Shown: piece after piece, positions 9,705 to 18,404 of the stretch
Numbering within the stretch: position 1 is the first letter of the stretch
How the letters are laid out: each line of letters starts with the position of its first letter
NCBI RefSeq assembly: GCF_003054285.1
Contig: NZ_QBKS01000001.1
Coordinates: 868,001-932,000 of the forward strand
Origin: Litoreibacter ponti
Lineage (GTDB): Bacteria > Pseudomonadota > Alphaproteobacteria > Rhodobacterales > Rhodobacteraceae
Direction: 5' to 3'
Length of the DNA: 64,000 nt
The notes under the pieces: generated by a model
Database searches by the model: none
Told to the model about the DNA's origin: nothing
The model's input: the letters and a program-made list of their open reading frames with translations, nothing else
Program-made: the position numbers and the translations under genes

Positions 9705-11030
9705 ATGCCTATCGAAATTCTGATGCCCGCCCTGTCTCCGACAATGGAGGAAGGCACACTCGCAAAATGGCTCGTCAAGGAAGGCGACACCGTCAACTCC
9801 GGCGACATCATGGCCGAGATCGAGACCGACAAAGCGACGATGGAGTTCGAAGCCGTCGATGAAGGCGTCGTCGGCAAGATCATCGTCGCCGAGGGCACGG
9901 ATGGGGTGAAAGTGAACACCCCTATCGCGGTGCTTCTGGAAGATGGCGAAAGCGCGGACGACATTGGTGACGTCAGTGCGCCGAAAGAAGAGGCGTCCAG
10001 CCACGCGGCCCCAGCAGAGGCGTCGGAGGATACCGCCCCCGCCAAAGGCTATGGACGCGGTGAAACCGAGGCGCCCACGGCACGCTCGACCGAAGGCGGT
10101 GATCGCATCTTCGCCTCCCCGCTTGCGCGCCGGATCGCTAAGGACAAGGGCCTGGACCTGAGCCAGATCAAGGGCTCCGGCCCGAAAGGTCGGATCGTCA
10201 AGGCGGACGTCATGGACGCCAAGCCGCAAGCCGCAAGCAGCGCGCTCAAGGCCGATGCGCCCGCCGCAAGCGCCCCGGCGGCGGCTGCGATGGCGTCCGG
10301 CCCGACCACCGATCAGGTCCGCAAGATGTACGAGGGTCGCGAGTTCGAGGAACAGCCGCTCGACGGCATGCGCAAGACCATCGCCGCGCGCCTGACCGAG
10401 GCCAAGCAGTCGGTGCCACATTTCTACCTGCGCCGCGACATCGAGCTGGACGCGCTGCTGTCCTTCCGCTCGAAGCTCAACAAGACGCTTGAGCCGCGTG
10501 GCGTGAAACTGTCGGTCAATGATTTCATCATCAAAGCCTGCGCACTTGCCCTGCAACAGGTGCCAGAGGCCAACGCCGTCTGGGCGGGTGACCGCACCTT
10601 GTCGCTGAAGCCTTCCGACGTTGCGGTGGCCGTGGCGATCGAAGGCGGGCTGTTCACGCCGGTTCTAAAAGACGCGGACATGAAGTCGCTCTCGGCGCTC
10701 TCGACCGAGATGAAAGACCTCGCCGCCCGCGCCCGCGACCGCAAGCTCGCGCCGCACGAGTATCAGGGCGGCAGTTTCGCGATCTCCAACCTGGGCATGT
10801 TCGGCATCGACAATTTCGACGCCATTATCAACCCGCCCCATGCCGCCATTCTCGCGGTGGGTGCCGGAGCCAAAAAGCCTGTGGTCGGTGAGGATGGCGA
10901 GCTGAAGGTTGCGACCGTAATGTCGACGACGCTGAGCGTGGATCACCGCGTGATCGACGGCGCGCTAGGGGCAAACCTGCTCAACGCGATCAAGGACAAC
11001 CTTGAGAACCCAATGGGCATGCTGGCCTAA
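9705..11030 (+). CDS. pdhC: Dihydrolipoamide acetyltransferase (E2 of pyruvate dehydrogenase)
   Basis: Core of the complex; transfers the acetyl group from lipoate to CoA. The 441 residues contain one lipoyl domain (1-80, lysine in ETDKATMEF), an Ala/Pro/acidic linker and a peripheral-subunit-binding domain near 130-170 (FASPLARRIAKDKGLDL). A second linker precedes the catalytic domain, which ends with the DHRVIDGALGANLL motif carrying the catalytic His and Asp. Family length fits. Last gene of the operon, followed by a strong hairpin; no E3 gene is adjacent. Confidence 0.96.
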   Translation: MPIEILMPALSPTMEEGTLAKWLVKEGDTVNSGDIMAEIETDKATMEFEAVDEGVVGKIIVAEGTDGVKVNTPIAVLLEDGESADDIGDVSAPKEEASSHAAPAEASEDTAPAKGYGRGETEAPTARSTEGGDRIFASPLARRIAKDKGLDLSQIKGSGPKGRIVKADVMDAKPQAASSALKADAPAASAPAAAAMASGPTTDQVRKMYEGREFEEQPLDGMRKTIAARLTEAKQSVPHFYLRRDIELDALLSFRSKLNKTLEPRGVKLSVNDFIIKACALALQQVPEANAVWAGDRTLSLKPSDVAVAVAIEGGLFTPVLKDADMKSLSALSTEMKDLAARARDRKLAPHEYQGGSFAISNLGMFGIDNFDAIINPPHAAILAVGAGAKKPVVGEDGELKVATVMSTTLSVDHRVIDGALGANLLNAIKDNLENPMGMLA

Positions 11031-11037
11031 AAGACAA

Positions 11038-11064
11038 GGGGCGGAGCGCTAAAAGCTCCGCCCT
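11038..11064. terminator. Hairpin terminator shared by pdhC and cysE
   Basis: A 9-bp GC-rich stem (11039-11047 with 11055-11063) and 7-base loop lie 9 bases after the pdhC stop and 30 bases after the convergent cysE stop. T-rich tracts flank it on both strands, so it may serve both genes. Confidence 0.7.
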
Positions 11065-11093
11065 TCTCATTTCACATCAAGCACTTGCTTGGA

Positions 11094-11903
11094 TTAAATT
11101 TCGCCGCGCAGCAGCTGGTCCATCGTGATGGACGGCTGGGAACAACCGGCTTCGCCCACGATTTTCGCAGGAACGCCCGCCACGGTCTTCATCGGCGGAA
11201 CGGCCTCCAGGACAACCGATCCCGCCGCCACGCGCGAGCAATGACCCACGGTGATGTTGCCCAGCACCTTCGCGCCCGCCCCGATCAGCACGCCATTCTC
11301 GATCTTCGGGTGACGGTCGTCGTCTTCCTTGCCCGTGCCGCCCAGCGTCACCGAATGCAGCATGGAGACGTTGTCGCCCACAACCGCGGTTTCACCGATG
11401 ACGATGGAGTGAGCGTGGTCGATCATGATGCCACGGCCAACGCGGGCCGCCGGGTGGATATCCACGCCAAAGCACTCGGACACACGCATTTGCACGAAAT
11501 AGGACAGGTCCTTGCGCCCTTGCCGCCACAACCAATGGCCAATGCGGTAGGCCTGCACGGCCTGAAAGCCCTTGAAGAACAGCACAGGCTGGATGAACCG
11601 CAGGCAGGCCGGATCACGCTCGTAGACCGCCACAATGTCAGCCCGGGCCGCAGCACCCAAGTCCGGATCGGAGGCGTAGGCCTCATCCGCGATCTCGCGC
11701 AGAATCTGCTCTGACATCTCCGCCGAGGCGAGCTTTTGTGAGAAGCGATACGCCAGCGCCGCCTCGAGCTTCTCGTGGTGCAGCACGCAGCCGTGGATCA
11801 GACCGCCCAAGAGCGGCTCGGCCACGATTGCATCGCGCGCTTCATCGGTGATCCGGGCCCAAACGGGGTCGATCTCGGAGAGCTTGGGATTGGAATGTGC
11901 CAT
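11094..11903 (-). CDS. cysE: Serine O-acetyltransferase
   Basis: Acetylates serine with acetyl-CoA, the first step of cysteine synthesis. The 269-residue protein has the N-terminal helical SATase domain (DPVWARITDEARD), then the catalytic DPACLRFIQPVLFFKGFQAVQAYR region and a left-handed beta-helix of hexapeptide repeats (VDIHPAARVGRGIMIDHAHS and following), with the family GGTGK loop. It is the downstream neighbour of the GTA genes, as in Rhodobacter capsulatus, where the homologous cysE1 has been linked to GTA-mediated transfer. Confidence 0.94.
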   Translation of the reverse strand: MAHSNPKLSEIDPVWARITDEARDAIVAEPLLGGLIHGCVLHHEKLEAALAYRFSQKLASAEMSEQILREIADEAYASDPDLGAAARADIVAVYERDPACLRFIQPVLFFKGFQAVQAYRIGHWLWRQGRKDLSYFVQMRVSECFGVDIHPAARVGRGIMIDHAHSIVIGETAVVGDNVSMLHSVTLGGTGKEDDDRHPKIENGVLIGAGAKVLGNITVGHCSRVAAGSVVLEAVPPMKTVAGVPAKIVGEAGCSQPSITMDQLLRGEI

Positions 11904-12051
11904 GAGGGCATCCTTTCAGTGTCATCCGCTGCTTACACTACATAGGCAGAACCTGACAAATCCAAACCCCAATTCTCACATTGATGTCACGCGCTAATCC
12001 CTTATGGACCTGTTCACGCAGCTTTATGCCGTCCGTTTCGCCGTTGAAATC

Positions 12052-12765
12052 CTAGGCTCGCGGCAACTCGAACCGCATCAAATGCACAGCCAATTTGATC
12101 GTCCCGGACGCGAAATCACCGCCCGTGGCGCTCAGTTTCAACTGCGTCGCGGAGTAGTAGGTCACCGGCTGCCCGGTCAGCCCACGCAGCCAGGACCCGG
12201 CGCCAAGTCCCAATCCGCTGCCATAGCGGTCTTCGAACCCGTCAACACCAAGGCTCCATTCCGTCAGCGTTCCGGTGATCGCGTCAGTAACCCGCCCGGT
12301 CACACCGTAGACGACGGCGCCCGACGGAATGACAAACCCAGTCAGCTGATCCGCACCTGCATCCAACACCACATCCGTCTCCACCGTCTCGGCCCGCATC
12401 CCAGCGCCGGACGGCCCCATGGACAGGATGTTTTCCTGCCAGACGACCCCATCGAAGCTCAGGTAAGCGGCCTCGTCAGCCACGTACAAACGCCAGCCCG
12501 CGAGCGGCTCAAGGAATGCCCAGCCGCCGTTCACAAAGAAAGCAAGCTCGCCCCCATGCCCGTCCCAGGCGTTCGTGCCGCCGCCCGGGGGCACCAGATA
12601 CACCGCCCCTTCTTCGGTCAGGGTCGGCGGACTATTCTCGACACGGCTCACCACGCTCAGCTGCAGCGCCGCGTCTATGCGGGCCAAGGCTTCGTTCACT
12701 GTGACGTGCTTCTGGGCCTGCGACGGTGCCACCAGCGGCAATTTCAAACTTGGGGTATCAGCCAT
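12052..12765 (-). CDS. DUF2793 domain protein of the GTA locus
   Basis: About 237 residues beginning MADTPSLKLPLVAPSQAQKH, typical of DUF2793 proteins that follow the terminal tail gene in Rhodobacteraceae GTA clusters. The N-terminal 100 residues hold the DUF (AQKHVTVNEAL, WDGHGGELAFFVNGGW, GWRLYVADE); the C-terminal part is beta-rich and may be a carbohydrate-binding or attachment module. Its start overlaps the end of the terminase-tail fusion by 8 bases, so the genes were built as one transcript. An alternative start six codons upstream is possible. The molecular function is not established. Confidence 0.75.
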   Translation of the reverse strand: MADTPSLKLPLVAPSQAQKHVTVNEALARIDAALQLSVVSRVENSPPTLTEEGAVYLVPPGGGTNAWDGHGGELAFFVNGGWAFLEPLAGWRLYVADEAAYLSFDGVVWQENILSMGPSGAGMRAETVETDVVLDAGADQLTGFVIPSGAVVYGVTGRVTDAITGTLTEWSLGVDGFEDRYGSGLGLGAGSWLRGLTGQPVTYYSATQLKLSATGGDFASGTIKLAVHLMRFELPRA

Positions 12766-15265
12766 TGATCTCGATCCTTGCAAAAAGTCCTGGCCCGAAG
12801 CGCAGGGAAATCTGCGCTACGTGAATTTCAAAGGCGCCCGACGCGCCGTCACTGTTTTGCTGTGCGCCGCTATAGGTCCAGCCGGGCGACGAGGTCTGCA
12901 AGTCGCGCAGCAGCGCGCCGTCCCTGATGACCCTGATCTCGTAAAGCTCGGTGTCTTCCCCCAGTGGCACCTCGACCGATGCCCAGCTGTCACCATCGAG
13001 ACGCGTGCGTCTGATCCAGCTGACATGCAAATCGGTGCCCTCCGCGACGGCCCTCAGATGTGCGGGCGCGTAGGGACGCAGACCGACCCCCTGAAACGCT
13101 TCGACGTAGTGGCGGAACGAGGGATCATCATAGGGTCGCAGCGAGGGTCCGACGCGGTAGTGGCGCGCAAGGTCACGCGCGGATTGCGCCAGGTCGATCT
13201 GCTGCGGTGTCCCGTCGATCATCACGAAGCGCGCACCTGCGGGCCAGATATCCGGGATCAACCCGTCGCTGCCCGCTTGGCCGCGCAATAGCTCGCTCAG
13301 CTCATAAGTGTTCGGTCCCACAAGCTGCGCGTTGGCAAATTGAATGATCTCCCAGTTATCTGATGAACCATCCCCGATGGCGGCAACATTTGCGCCGTTC
13401 AGAACGTCCAGCATGGCGACAGAGCTAAGCGGCGCGCCCGGCAGCTCGACCCGGACGGTGACATCGCGTTGCCACAGCCCGGCCTGTCCCGACCGCAGTG
13501 GCGATGTCAGCACGCCCAATCGCGATGGGTTCTCGACCACCGTATTGAGAGTGTATCCGCTGTCCTCGCTCGAGCTATAGACGGCCGCGCCGCCGGGCCA
13601 CGGGCTCGCCGTGACCGCAATATGGGGCGCGTGTGGAACCTCATCACCCGTCAGAAGCGGCAGGTCCATGAATTGAGCGGTGACCGGCACCGGCACCGCG
13701 AAAGGTCTGATTTCGCCCACGCTATGGACAGCCGCGCTCGGCGTGTAGACTTGGCGCTCGACGCGCACCGCCTCCAGTTGTCGCGCGCCACGGTCCTCGA
13801 TCCTGTCCACCCGGTAGAGCGTCTCGACCCCTTGCGCGTCGGTCAGTCGCGCCAGATCACCTGCCTGCACGTCCGGGCGCGAGGGGGGCACGGTGACACT
13901 GACGCTGTCGCGCGCCACGCGCGCCTCCGCCAGCCACCGCTCCGCGATGGCCTTCGCCTCCGCCTCGGTGAGAGCCAGCGGCAGATCGTTCTGGGTGACA
14001 TCCGCGCTGCCATCGTGGGGGAAGCGCGCATCGGCCACACGGGCGACGAACTCGCCTTCCGCTTCGACATAGCCAAGCCGAACCTCGCCCACGACCTCCG
14101 GTTCCGGCGCGCGGATCTGCTCGATCACGGCACCTTCGCCCTCGGGAAGCACGTATTCCTCCGCCGCGACCCCGATTTCTTCGGCATCGCCTCGGTTACG
14201 GAACACCAACACGCCGCTGCGCTCAATTGCATCGAAGCCCAGCGCGATCATCAGGGGCTGCAAAGCCGCTCGCGGCGTGTCGAAGCTGTCGAGGTTGTAG
14301 CCCCGCACGACACCGTGCAGCGCGGAGACGTCATACTCCATCAGCCCCACACGCTCGCAAATCTCGCCGACCACATGATCCAGCGGTATGACCGAGGTGC
14401 GCCCCGTCAGCCAGTGCCCAGTGACGTGATTGCCGCCATCGCTCCACACGCCCAAGTTGCTGGGAAAGTCCGGCCAGGGCCGCGCATCCCACGCCCAGAT
14501 ATACGCCCGCGACATATCCACCATTGGACCGCCATAGACAGGGCTGACCGGGTTGTTCTCCTCATCGGCGAAGAAGCCGTAATAGGCCCGCAAATACTGC
14601 ATCTGCAGATAGTCATCGCGTTGCCCATTCGAGTAATGCGGCAGCGCGCTCTCGCTCGATTTCGGATCAAGGAACTTGTTGGGTTGGTTCGTCCCCTTGT
14701 CGATGGCCGCGCAGCCAAGCTCGTCGACCCAGGCCGCGTCGAATTGCGGGCCGCGCATGTGCTCGGGCGAGGATGCCGAATGTGCCTCGGCAATCGCGCC
14801 ATTGGGCCAGACCAGCCGCCGCCGGGTGGACTGCCATTCCGGCTTTCGGTCCGGCGGCGAGCAGGCAAGGATGCCGCTGTCGCCAAAGACCATCACGTCG
14901 CGCACCTGATCAAAGGTCTCGCCCACAAGTGCCACACGCCGCGCGCGCCCTTCGTCGAGCGGCATGTCGCCCTCGACGATGGAGCGTACCCATTCGGACC
15001 CCGCGCGCGTTTTGCCCGCGCCGCGCCCTCCCATCACGACCCAGGACCGCCAGTTGCCCTTCGGTGGCAATTGATGCGGCAGTGCCCAGAAGTCGAACAT
15101 GTACAGCAGTGCGCAGACAGTCTGATCAGGCAGGTCCTTCCGGAACTCCGCCTGCACCTCCGGCGGAGCGGAGGCGATCCAGGCGGCGCCCGATCTCAGA
15201 TCGTGCGTCAGCGAAGTCGATGGCAAAGGCTCCTGCCTTGCCTGCGCGGTCGATCCTGTGTCCAT
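12758..15265 (-). CDS. In-frame fusion of GTA large terminase N-terminus to GTA tail/host-specificity C-terminus
   Basis: This 835-residue frame joins two genes that lie about a cluster apart in intact GTA loci. Residues 1 to about 184 are the start of the large terminase (gp2), with Walker A GGRGAGKT at 79-86 and a Walker-B-like WVDE near 179-182. From about 185 (CAAIDKGTNQPNKFLDP) to the end it is the C-terminal half of the gp15 tail-tip/host-specificity protein, rich in beta structure. The nuclease domain, portal, capsid and other tail genes are absent, so this copy cannot package or build particles. The junction lies near 14713-14725 at shared DELG residues. The reading frame is intact. 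It overlaps gp1 by 140 bases; no later start keeps the conserved N-terminus. Confidence 0.85.
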   Translation of the reverse strand: MDTGSTAQARQEPLPSTSLTHDLRSGAAWIASAPPEVQAEFRKDLPDQTVCALLYMFDFWALPHQLPPKGNWRSWVVMGGRGAGKTRAGSEWVRSIVEGDMPLDEGRARRVALVGETFDQVRDVMVFGDSGILACSPPDRKPEWQSTRRRLVWPNGAIAEAHSASSPEHMRGPQFDAAWVDELGCAAIDKGTNQPNKFLDPKSSESALPHYSNGQRDDYLQMQYLRAYYGFFADEENNPVSPVYGGPMVDMSRAYIWAWDARPWPDFPSNLGVWSDGGNHVTGHWLTGRTSVIPLDHVVGEICERVGLMEYDVSALHGVVRGYNLDSFDTPRAALQPLMIALGFDAIERSGVLVFRNRGDAEEIGVAAEEYVLPEGEGAVIEQIRAPEPEVVGEVRLGYVEAEGEFVARVADARFPHDGSADVTQNDLPLALTEAEAKAIAERWLAEARVARDSVSVTVPPSRPDVQAGDLARLTDAQGVETLYRVDRIEDRGARQLEAVRVERQVYTPSAAVHSVGEIRPFAVPVPVTAQFMDLPLLTGDEVPHAPHIAVTASPWPGGAAVYSSSEDSGYTLNTVVENPSRLGVLTSPLRSGQAGLWQRDVTVRVELPGAPLSSVAMLDVLNGANVAAIGDGSSDNWEIIQFANAQLVGPNTYELSELLRGQAGSDGLIPDIWPAGARFVMIDGTPQQIDLAQSARDLARHYRVGPSLRPYDDPSFRHYVEAFQGVGLRPYAPAHLRAVAEGTDLHVSWIRRTRLDGDSWASVEVPLGEDTELYEIRVIRDGALLRDLQTSSPGWTYSGAQQNSDGASGAFEIHVAQISLRFGPGLFARIEING

Positions 15266-15545
15266 AGAGTTGGCCCTCCGTTTCCATGGCGAGCTGCAGC
15301 AACGTGCGCAGATCGTTTTTCAGCAGCTTCGTGATGGGCAACTCCGAGGCCTCTCCCGCCTTCAGCTTGTCCCACTCCGATTGCACTTTGGTCTTCAGCT
15401 CGTCCGCCAGTTCAATCCAGGCGTCCAGGTTTTCGTCGATCGCTTGTTGGTAGCGCGCGCGCAGCCGCGCAAGTTTGTCGTCTTCAGTGGCCTCAGGGCG
15501 AGCGGGCTCGCCCGGCGGACCGGTCGTCTCGTTGGTCTCTTTCAT
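15126..15545 (-). CDS. GTA small terminase-like protein (gp1)
   Basis: A 139-residue, mostly helical protein at the head of the residual GTA locus. After a disordered Pro/Glu-rich start come DDKLARLRARYQQAIDENL and TKLLKNDLRTLLQLAMETEG, typical of GTA gene 1 (a small-terminase homologue). It ends in a helical charged segment and a Gly/Ala tail. Its 3' end overlaps the fused terminase gene by 140 bases, so translation may be coupled. With most of the cluster lost, it probably has no packaging partner. Confidence 0.7.
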   Translation of the reverse strand: MKETNETTGPPGEPARPEATEDDKLARLRARYQQAIDENLDAWIELADELKTKVQSEWDKLKAGEASELPITKLLKNDLRTLLQLAMETEGQLYGHRIDRAGKAGAFAIDFADARSEIGRRLDRLRSAGGAGGVPEGPA

Positions 15546-15771
15546 AAGAAGGCGCCTTTCATACCCCGCGCTCAGGTGGGCGTGGGGCGATCAGTCATCG
15601 GGTCTCACTGCAAGGGCCTGGAATAGAAAAGCGGCCTCGAACCGCTCGGGTCCGCGCCGCTCTCTCAGGTCGTCGTCTTGGGGGGGCTTTTGCCTGCGTC
15701 CGGGGCAAAAGTCAACCAAATGCGCAAATCGCAAAGCACCGAACGCTGTTTGTTACCAATGGGTTAACAGT

Positions 15772-16929
15772 TCAATTGTTGGCGTTGCGCTCGGCTTCGA
15801 TCTTGCGCCACTCGGCCACGTTGGCGTTGTGCTCCTGAATGGTCACCGCAAAAGCATGCCCCCCCGTGCCATCGGCCACAAAGAAGATGAACGGTGTCTC
15901 ATCGGGGTTCAGCGCCGCCTCGATTGAGGCGCGGCCCGGGTTCGCGATCGGCCCCGGCGGCAGGCCCGGGATCACGTAGGTGTTGTAGGGCGTTTCCCGG
16001 CGCAGCTCCGACTGCCGCAGCCCGCGGCCCAGCACGCCTTCGCCATTGGTCACCCCGTAGATTACCGTCGGGTCCGTCTGCAGCTTCATGCCCTGGCGCA
16101 GCCGGTTGGTGAACACACTAGCCACTTGCCTTCGCTCTTCGGCCACCCCGGTTTCCTTCTCGATGATCGAGGCCAAAACCAGCGCCTCTTCCGGCGTCTC
16201 AAGCGGCACGCTCGGGTCGCGGTTCTCCCACGCCTCCGCCAAAATGGCCTCTTGGGCCGCCTGCATCCGGCTCAGCAACGCCGCGCGCTCTTGTCCCGGC
16301 GCGATTTCGTAGCTGTCGGGCGCAAGGCTGCCCTCGGCCGGCAGCTCAGTCACTTCGCCTTCAAGCACGTCGATCGCCTTCAGGCTCTCGACAACTTGCC
16401 AGCTCGTCGCGCCTTCGGCCACCGTCACGCGGTAGCGCACATCGCGGTCTTCACGCGCTTCAGCATATTCCGCAGGCACGGCGTCTTCGCCCGGCACGAA
16501 GTTGGCAGTCTCGACATAGGCGTTGGTCGCAGGGTCCAGCTCGCGCACCACAGCGCGCTTCGACGTCACGCCCACGCGGTACACCACTTCCGTGCCGCAG
16601 GTGTTTTGCCCGCCCCGCGTGACCACGTCGATGATCTCTTCCATCGACGACCCGGCAGGTACAAGAAAGCTGCCCGCCTTCAGGTCTTGCGACTTGTCGG
16701 TGTAATCCGCACCCATGCGGAAGATGCGCGCGTTCGATACGGCGCCTTTCGCTTCCAGATCGCGCGACACCAAGGCCATAGAGCCACCCAAAGGCACGCG
16801 CAGGCAAATCGCTTCCTCCAGCGGTCCTTCAGAGGTAAACTGCGCCTGCCCCCAGCCCACAAGTCCGCCAAGGCCCACGAGGATGACGATGAACAGCGTC
16901 AGGAAGTTAGAGGCGATAGATTTCCACAT
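15772..16929 (-). CDS. mltG: Endolytic murein transglycosylase MltG
   Basis: Inner-membrane lytic transglycosylase that cleaves nascent glycan strands. The 385 residues have one N-terminal membrane segment (about 9-27), a LysM-like periplasmic region, and the YceG domain with ASIIEKETGVAEER (catalytic Glu near 257), QTDPTVIYG and YNTYVIPGLPPGPIANPG. It follows fabF by seven bases on the same strand; fabF-mltG pairing is common in proteobacteria. Confidence 0.94.
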   Translation of the reverse strand: MWKSIASNFLTLFIVILVGLGGLVGWGQAQFTSEGPLEEAICLRVPLGGSMALVSRDLEAKGAVSNARIFRMGADYTDKSQDLKAGSFLVPAGSSMEEIIDVVTRGGQNTCGTEVVYRVGVTSKRAVVRELDPATNAYVETANFVPGEDAVPAEYAEAREDRDVRYRVTVAEGATSWQVVESLKAIDVLEGEVTELPAEGSLAPDSYEIAPGQERAALLSRMQAAQEAILAEAWENRDPSVPLETPEEALVLASIIEKETGVAEERRQVASVFTNRLRQGMKLQTDPTVIYGVTNGEGVLGRGLRQSELRRETPYNTYVIPGLPPGPIANPGRASIEAALNPDETPFIFFVADGTGGHAFAVTIQEHNANVAEWRKIEAERNANN

Positions 16930-16936
16930 CAGGCGA

Positions 16937-18190
16937 TCACACTTTCCCCATGATCAGGCAGGCATTGGTGCCGCCAAAGCCAAAGGAGTTCGACAAGACG
17001 ACATTAACGTCGCGCTCTACCTTGCTGTTTGCACAGAGATTAATATCTGTCTCAGCGGCGGGATTATCAAGATTGATCGTTGGTGGGCAGACCTGATCCC
17101 GGATCGCCAGAATGCAGAAGATCGCCTCGATCGCGCCCGCAGCCCCAAGCAGGTGCCCCGTCATCGACTTGGTCGACGACATCGCAACCTTGGAACACGC
17201 ATCACCCAGCAGACGCTCCACAGCGCCCAGCTCAATCGTATCCGCCATGGTCGAGGTGCCGTGGGCGTTGACATAGTCGATATCGCCCGGCGCAATCCCC
17301 GCCCGCTTCACAGCCGCACGCATCGCACGCTCCGCGCCTTCGTGGTCATCTGGCGGGGCCGTGATGTGGTGCGCATCGCCTGACAGCCCGTAGCCCAGCA
17401 CTTCGGCGTAAATCTTCGCGCCACGCGCCTTGGCATGCTCGTATTCTTCCAGCACGACGACGCCCGCGCCCTCGCCCATCACGAAGCCATCGCGGTCCGC
17501 ATCCCACGGACGCGACGCCTTCTCGGGATCGTCCGCATGCGTGGTGGACAACGCCTTGCAGGCGTTGAAGCCCGCGATTCCAATTTCGCAGATCGGGCTT
17601 TCCGCTCCGCCCGCGATCATCACATCCGCGTCGTCCAGCGCGATCAGCCGCGCTGCATCGCCAATGGCATGCGCGCCGGTCGAGCAGGCCGTAACAACTG
17701 CGTGGTTCGGTCCCTTGAAGCCGTAGCGGATCGACACCTGACCCGATACCAGATTGACCAACGCGCCCGGAATAAAGAAAGGCGAGACGCGCCGCGGCCC
17801 GCGCTCCTTGATCAGGACGGCCGTGTCGGCAATTGAGGACAGACCCCCAATGCCAGAGCCGATCATGACACCCGTGCGCTCGCGCTCGCCCATATCCTCG
17901 GGCATCCAGTCGGCATCTTCCACCGCCTGCTGCGCCGCGGCCATGCCGTAGAGGATGAAGTCATCCACCTTCCGCGCGTCCTTGGGCTCCATGTAGTCAT
18001 CAGCGTTGAATTCGCCCTCCCCGGTGCCCCGCGGCACTTCGCAGGCATAACCGGTGCCAAGGTGGGACGCATCGAACTTCTCGATCGTGCGCGCACCGGA
18101 TTTCCCGGCCAGCGCGTTGGCCCAGGTCGTCTCCACCCCGTCGCCCAAAGGCGTCACCATTCCGATCCCGGTCACAACAACTCGACGCAT
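16937..18190 (-). CDS. fabF: Beta-ketoacyl-ACP synthase II
   Basis: Condenses malonyl-ACP with acyl-ACP in fatty acid elongation. The 417 residues carry the Cys-His-His triad: Cys near 169 in VVTACSTGAHAIG, His near 310 in NAHGTSTMADT and His near 345 in SMTGHLLGAAG. The start MRRVVVTGIGMVTPLG at 18190 is the family N-terminus; the frame stays open upstream for 52 codons with no similarity. It is cut off from acpP by a cassette on the other strand, so it probably needs its own promoter in 18191-18404, where nothing else was recognised. Confidence 0.96.
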   Translation of the reverse strand: MRRVVVTGIGMVTPLGDGVETTWANALAGKSGARTIEKFDASHLGTGYACEVPRGTGEGEFNADDYMEPKDARKVDDFILYGMAAAQQAVEDADWMPEDMGERERTGVMIGSGIGGLSSIADTAVLIKERGPRRVSPFFIPGALVNLVSGQVSIRYGFKGPNHAVVTACSTGAHAIGDAARLIALDDADVMIAGGAESPICEIGIAGFNACKALSTTHADDPEKASRPWDADRDGFVMGEGAGVVVLEEYEHAKARGAKIYAEVLGYGLSGDAHHITAPPDDHEGAERAMRAAVKRAGIAPGDIDYVNAHGTSTMADTIELGAVERLLGDACSKVAMSSTKSMTGHLLGAAGAIEAIFCILAIRDQVCPPTINLDNPAAETDINLCANSKVERDVNVVLSNSFGFGGTNACLIMGKV

Positions 18191-18404
18191 AGCCCCACCC
18201 ATTTTTCTCAGCACAAGGTTTCTCAAGCCGCGTCTTACACGGGCGGCCCCTATGGGGGCAAGGCGCAGCGCAGCATAAACCGCACCGCCACACGCGCATT
18301 TGCGCGAGCTCTTGCCAGTTCGACAAAGCGAGACACCGGCAAGCAAGCCTTAACCTCTGTATGCGACACCCCCGGCACAAACGCCCCCTCAGGGAAGACC
18401 CTAT

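Noticed and set aside
8340..10556. 738-codon minus-strand frame opposite pdhB-pdhC
   Set aside because: It mirrors the two lipoyl domains and their linkers, with His/Gly/Arg-rich composition typical of antisense frames. No domain recognised.
13469..15334. 621-codon plus-strand frame opposite the terminase-tail fusion
   Set aside because: Arg/His-rich antisense shadow. The minus-strand frame carries clear GTA motifs.
12052..15545. Intact prophage or complete GTA
   Set aside because: No portal, capsid, protease, integrase or lysis genes are present. Only gp1, the fusion and the DUF2793 gene remain.
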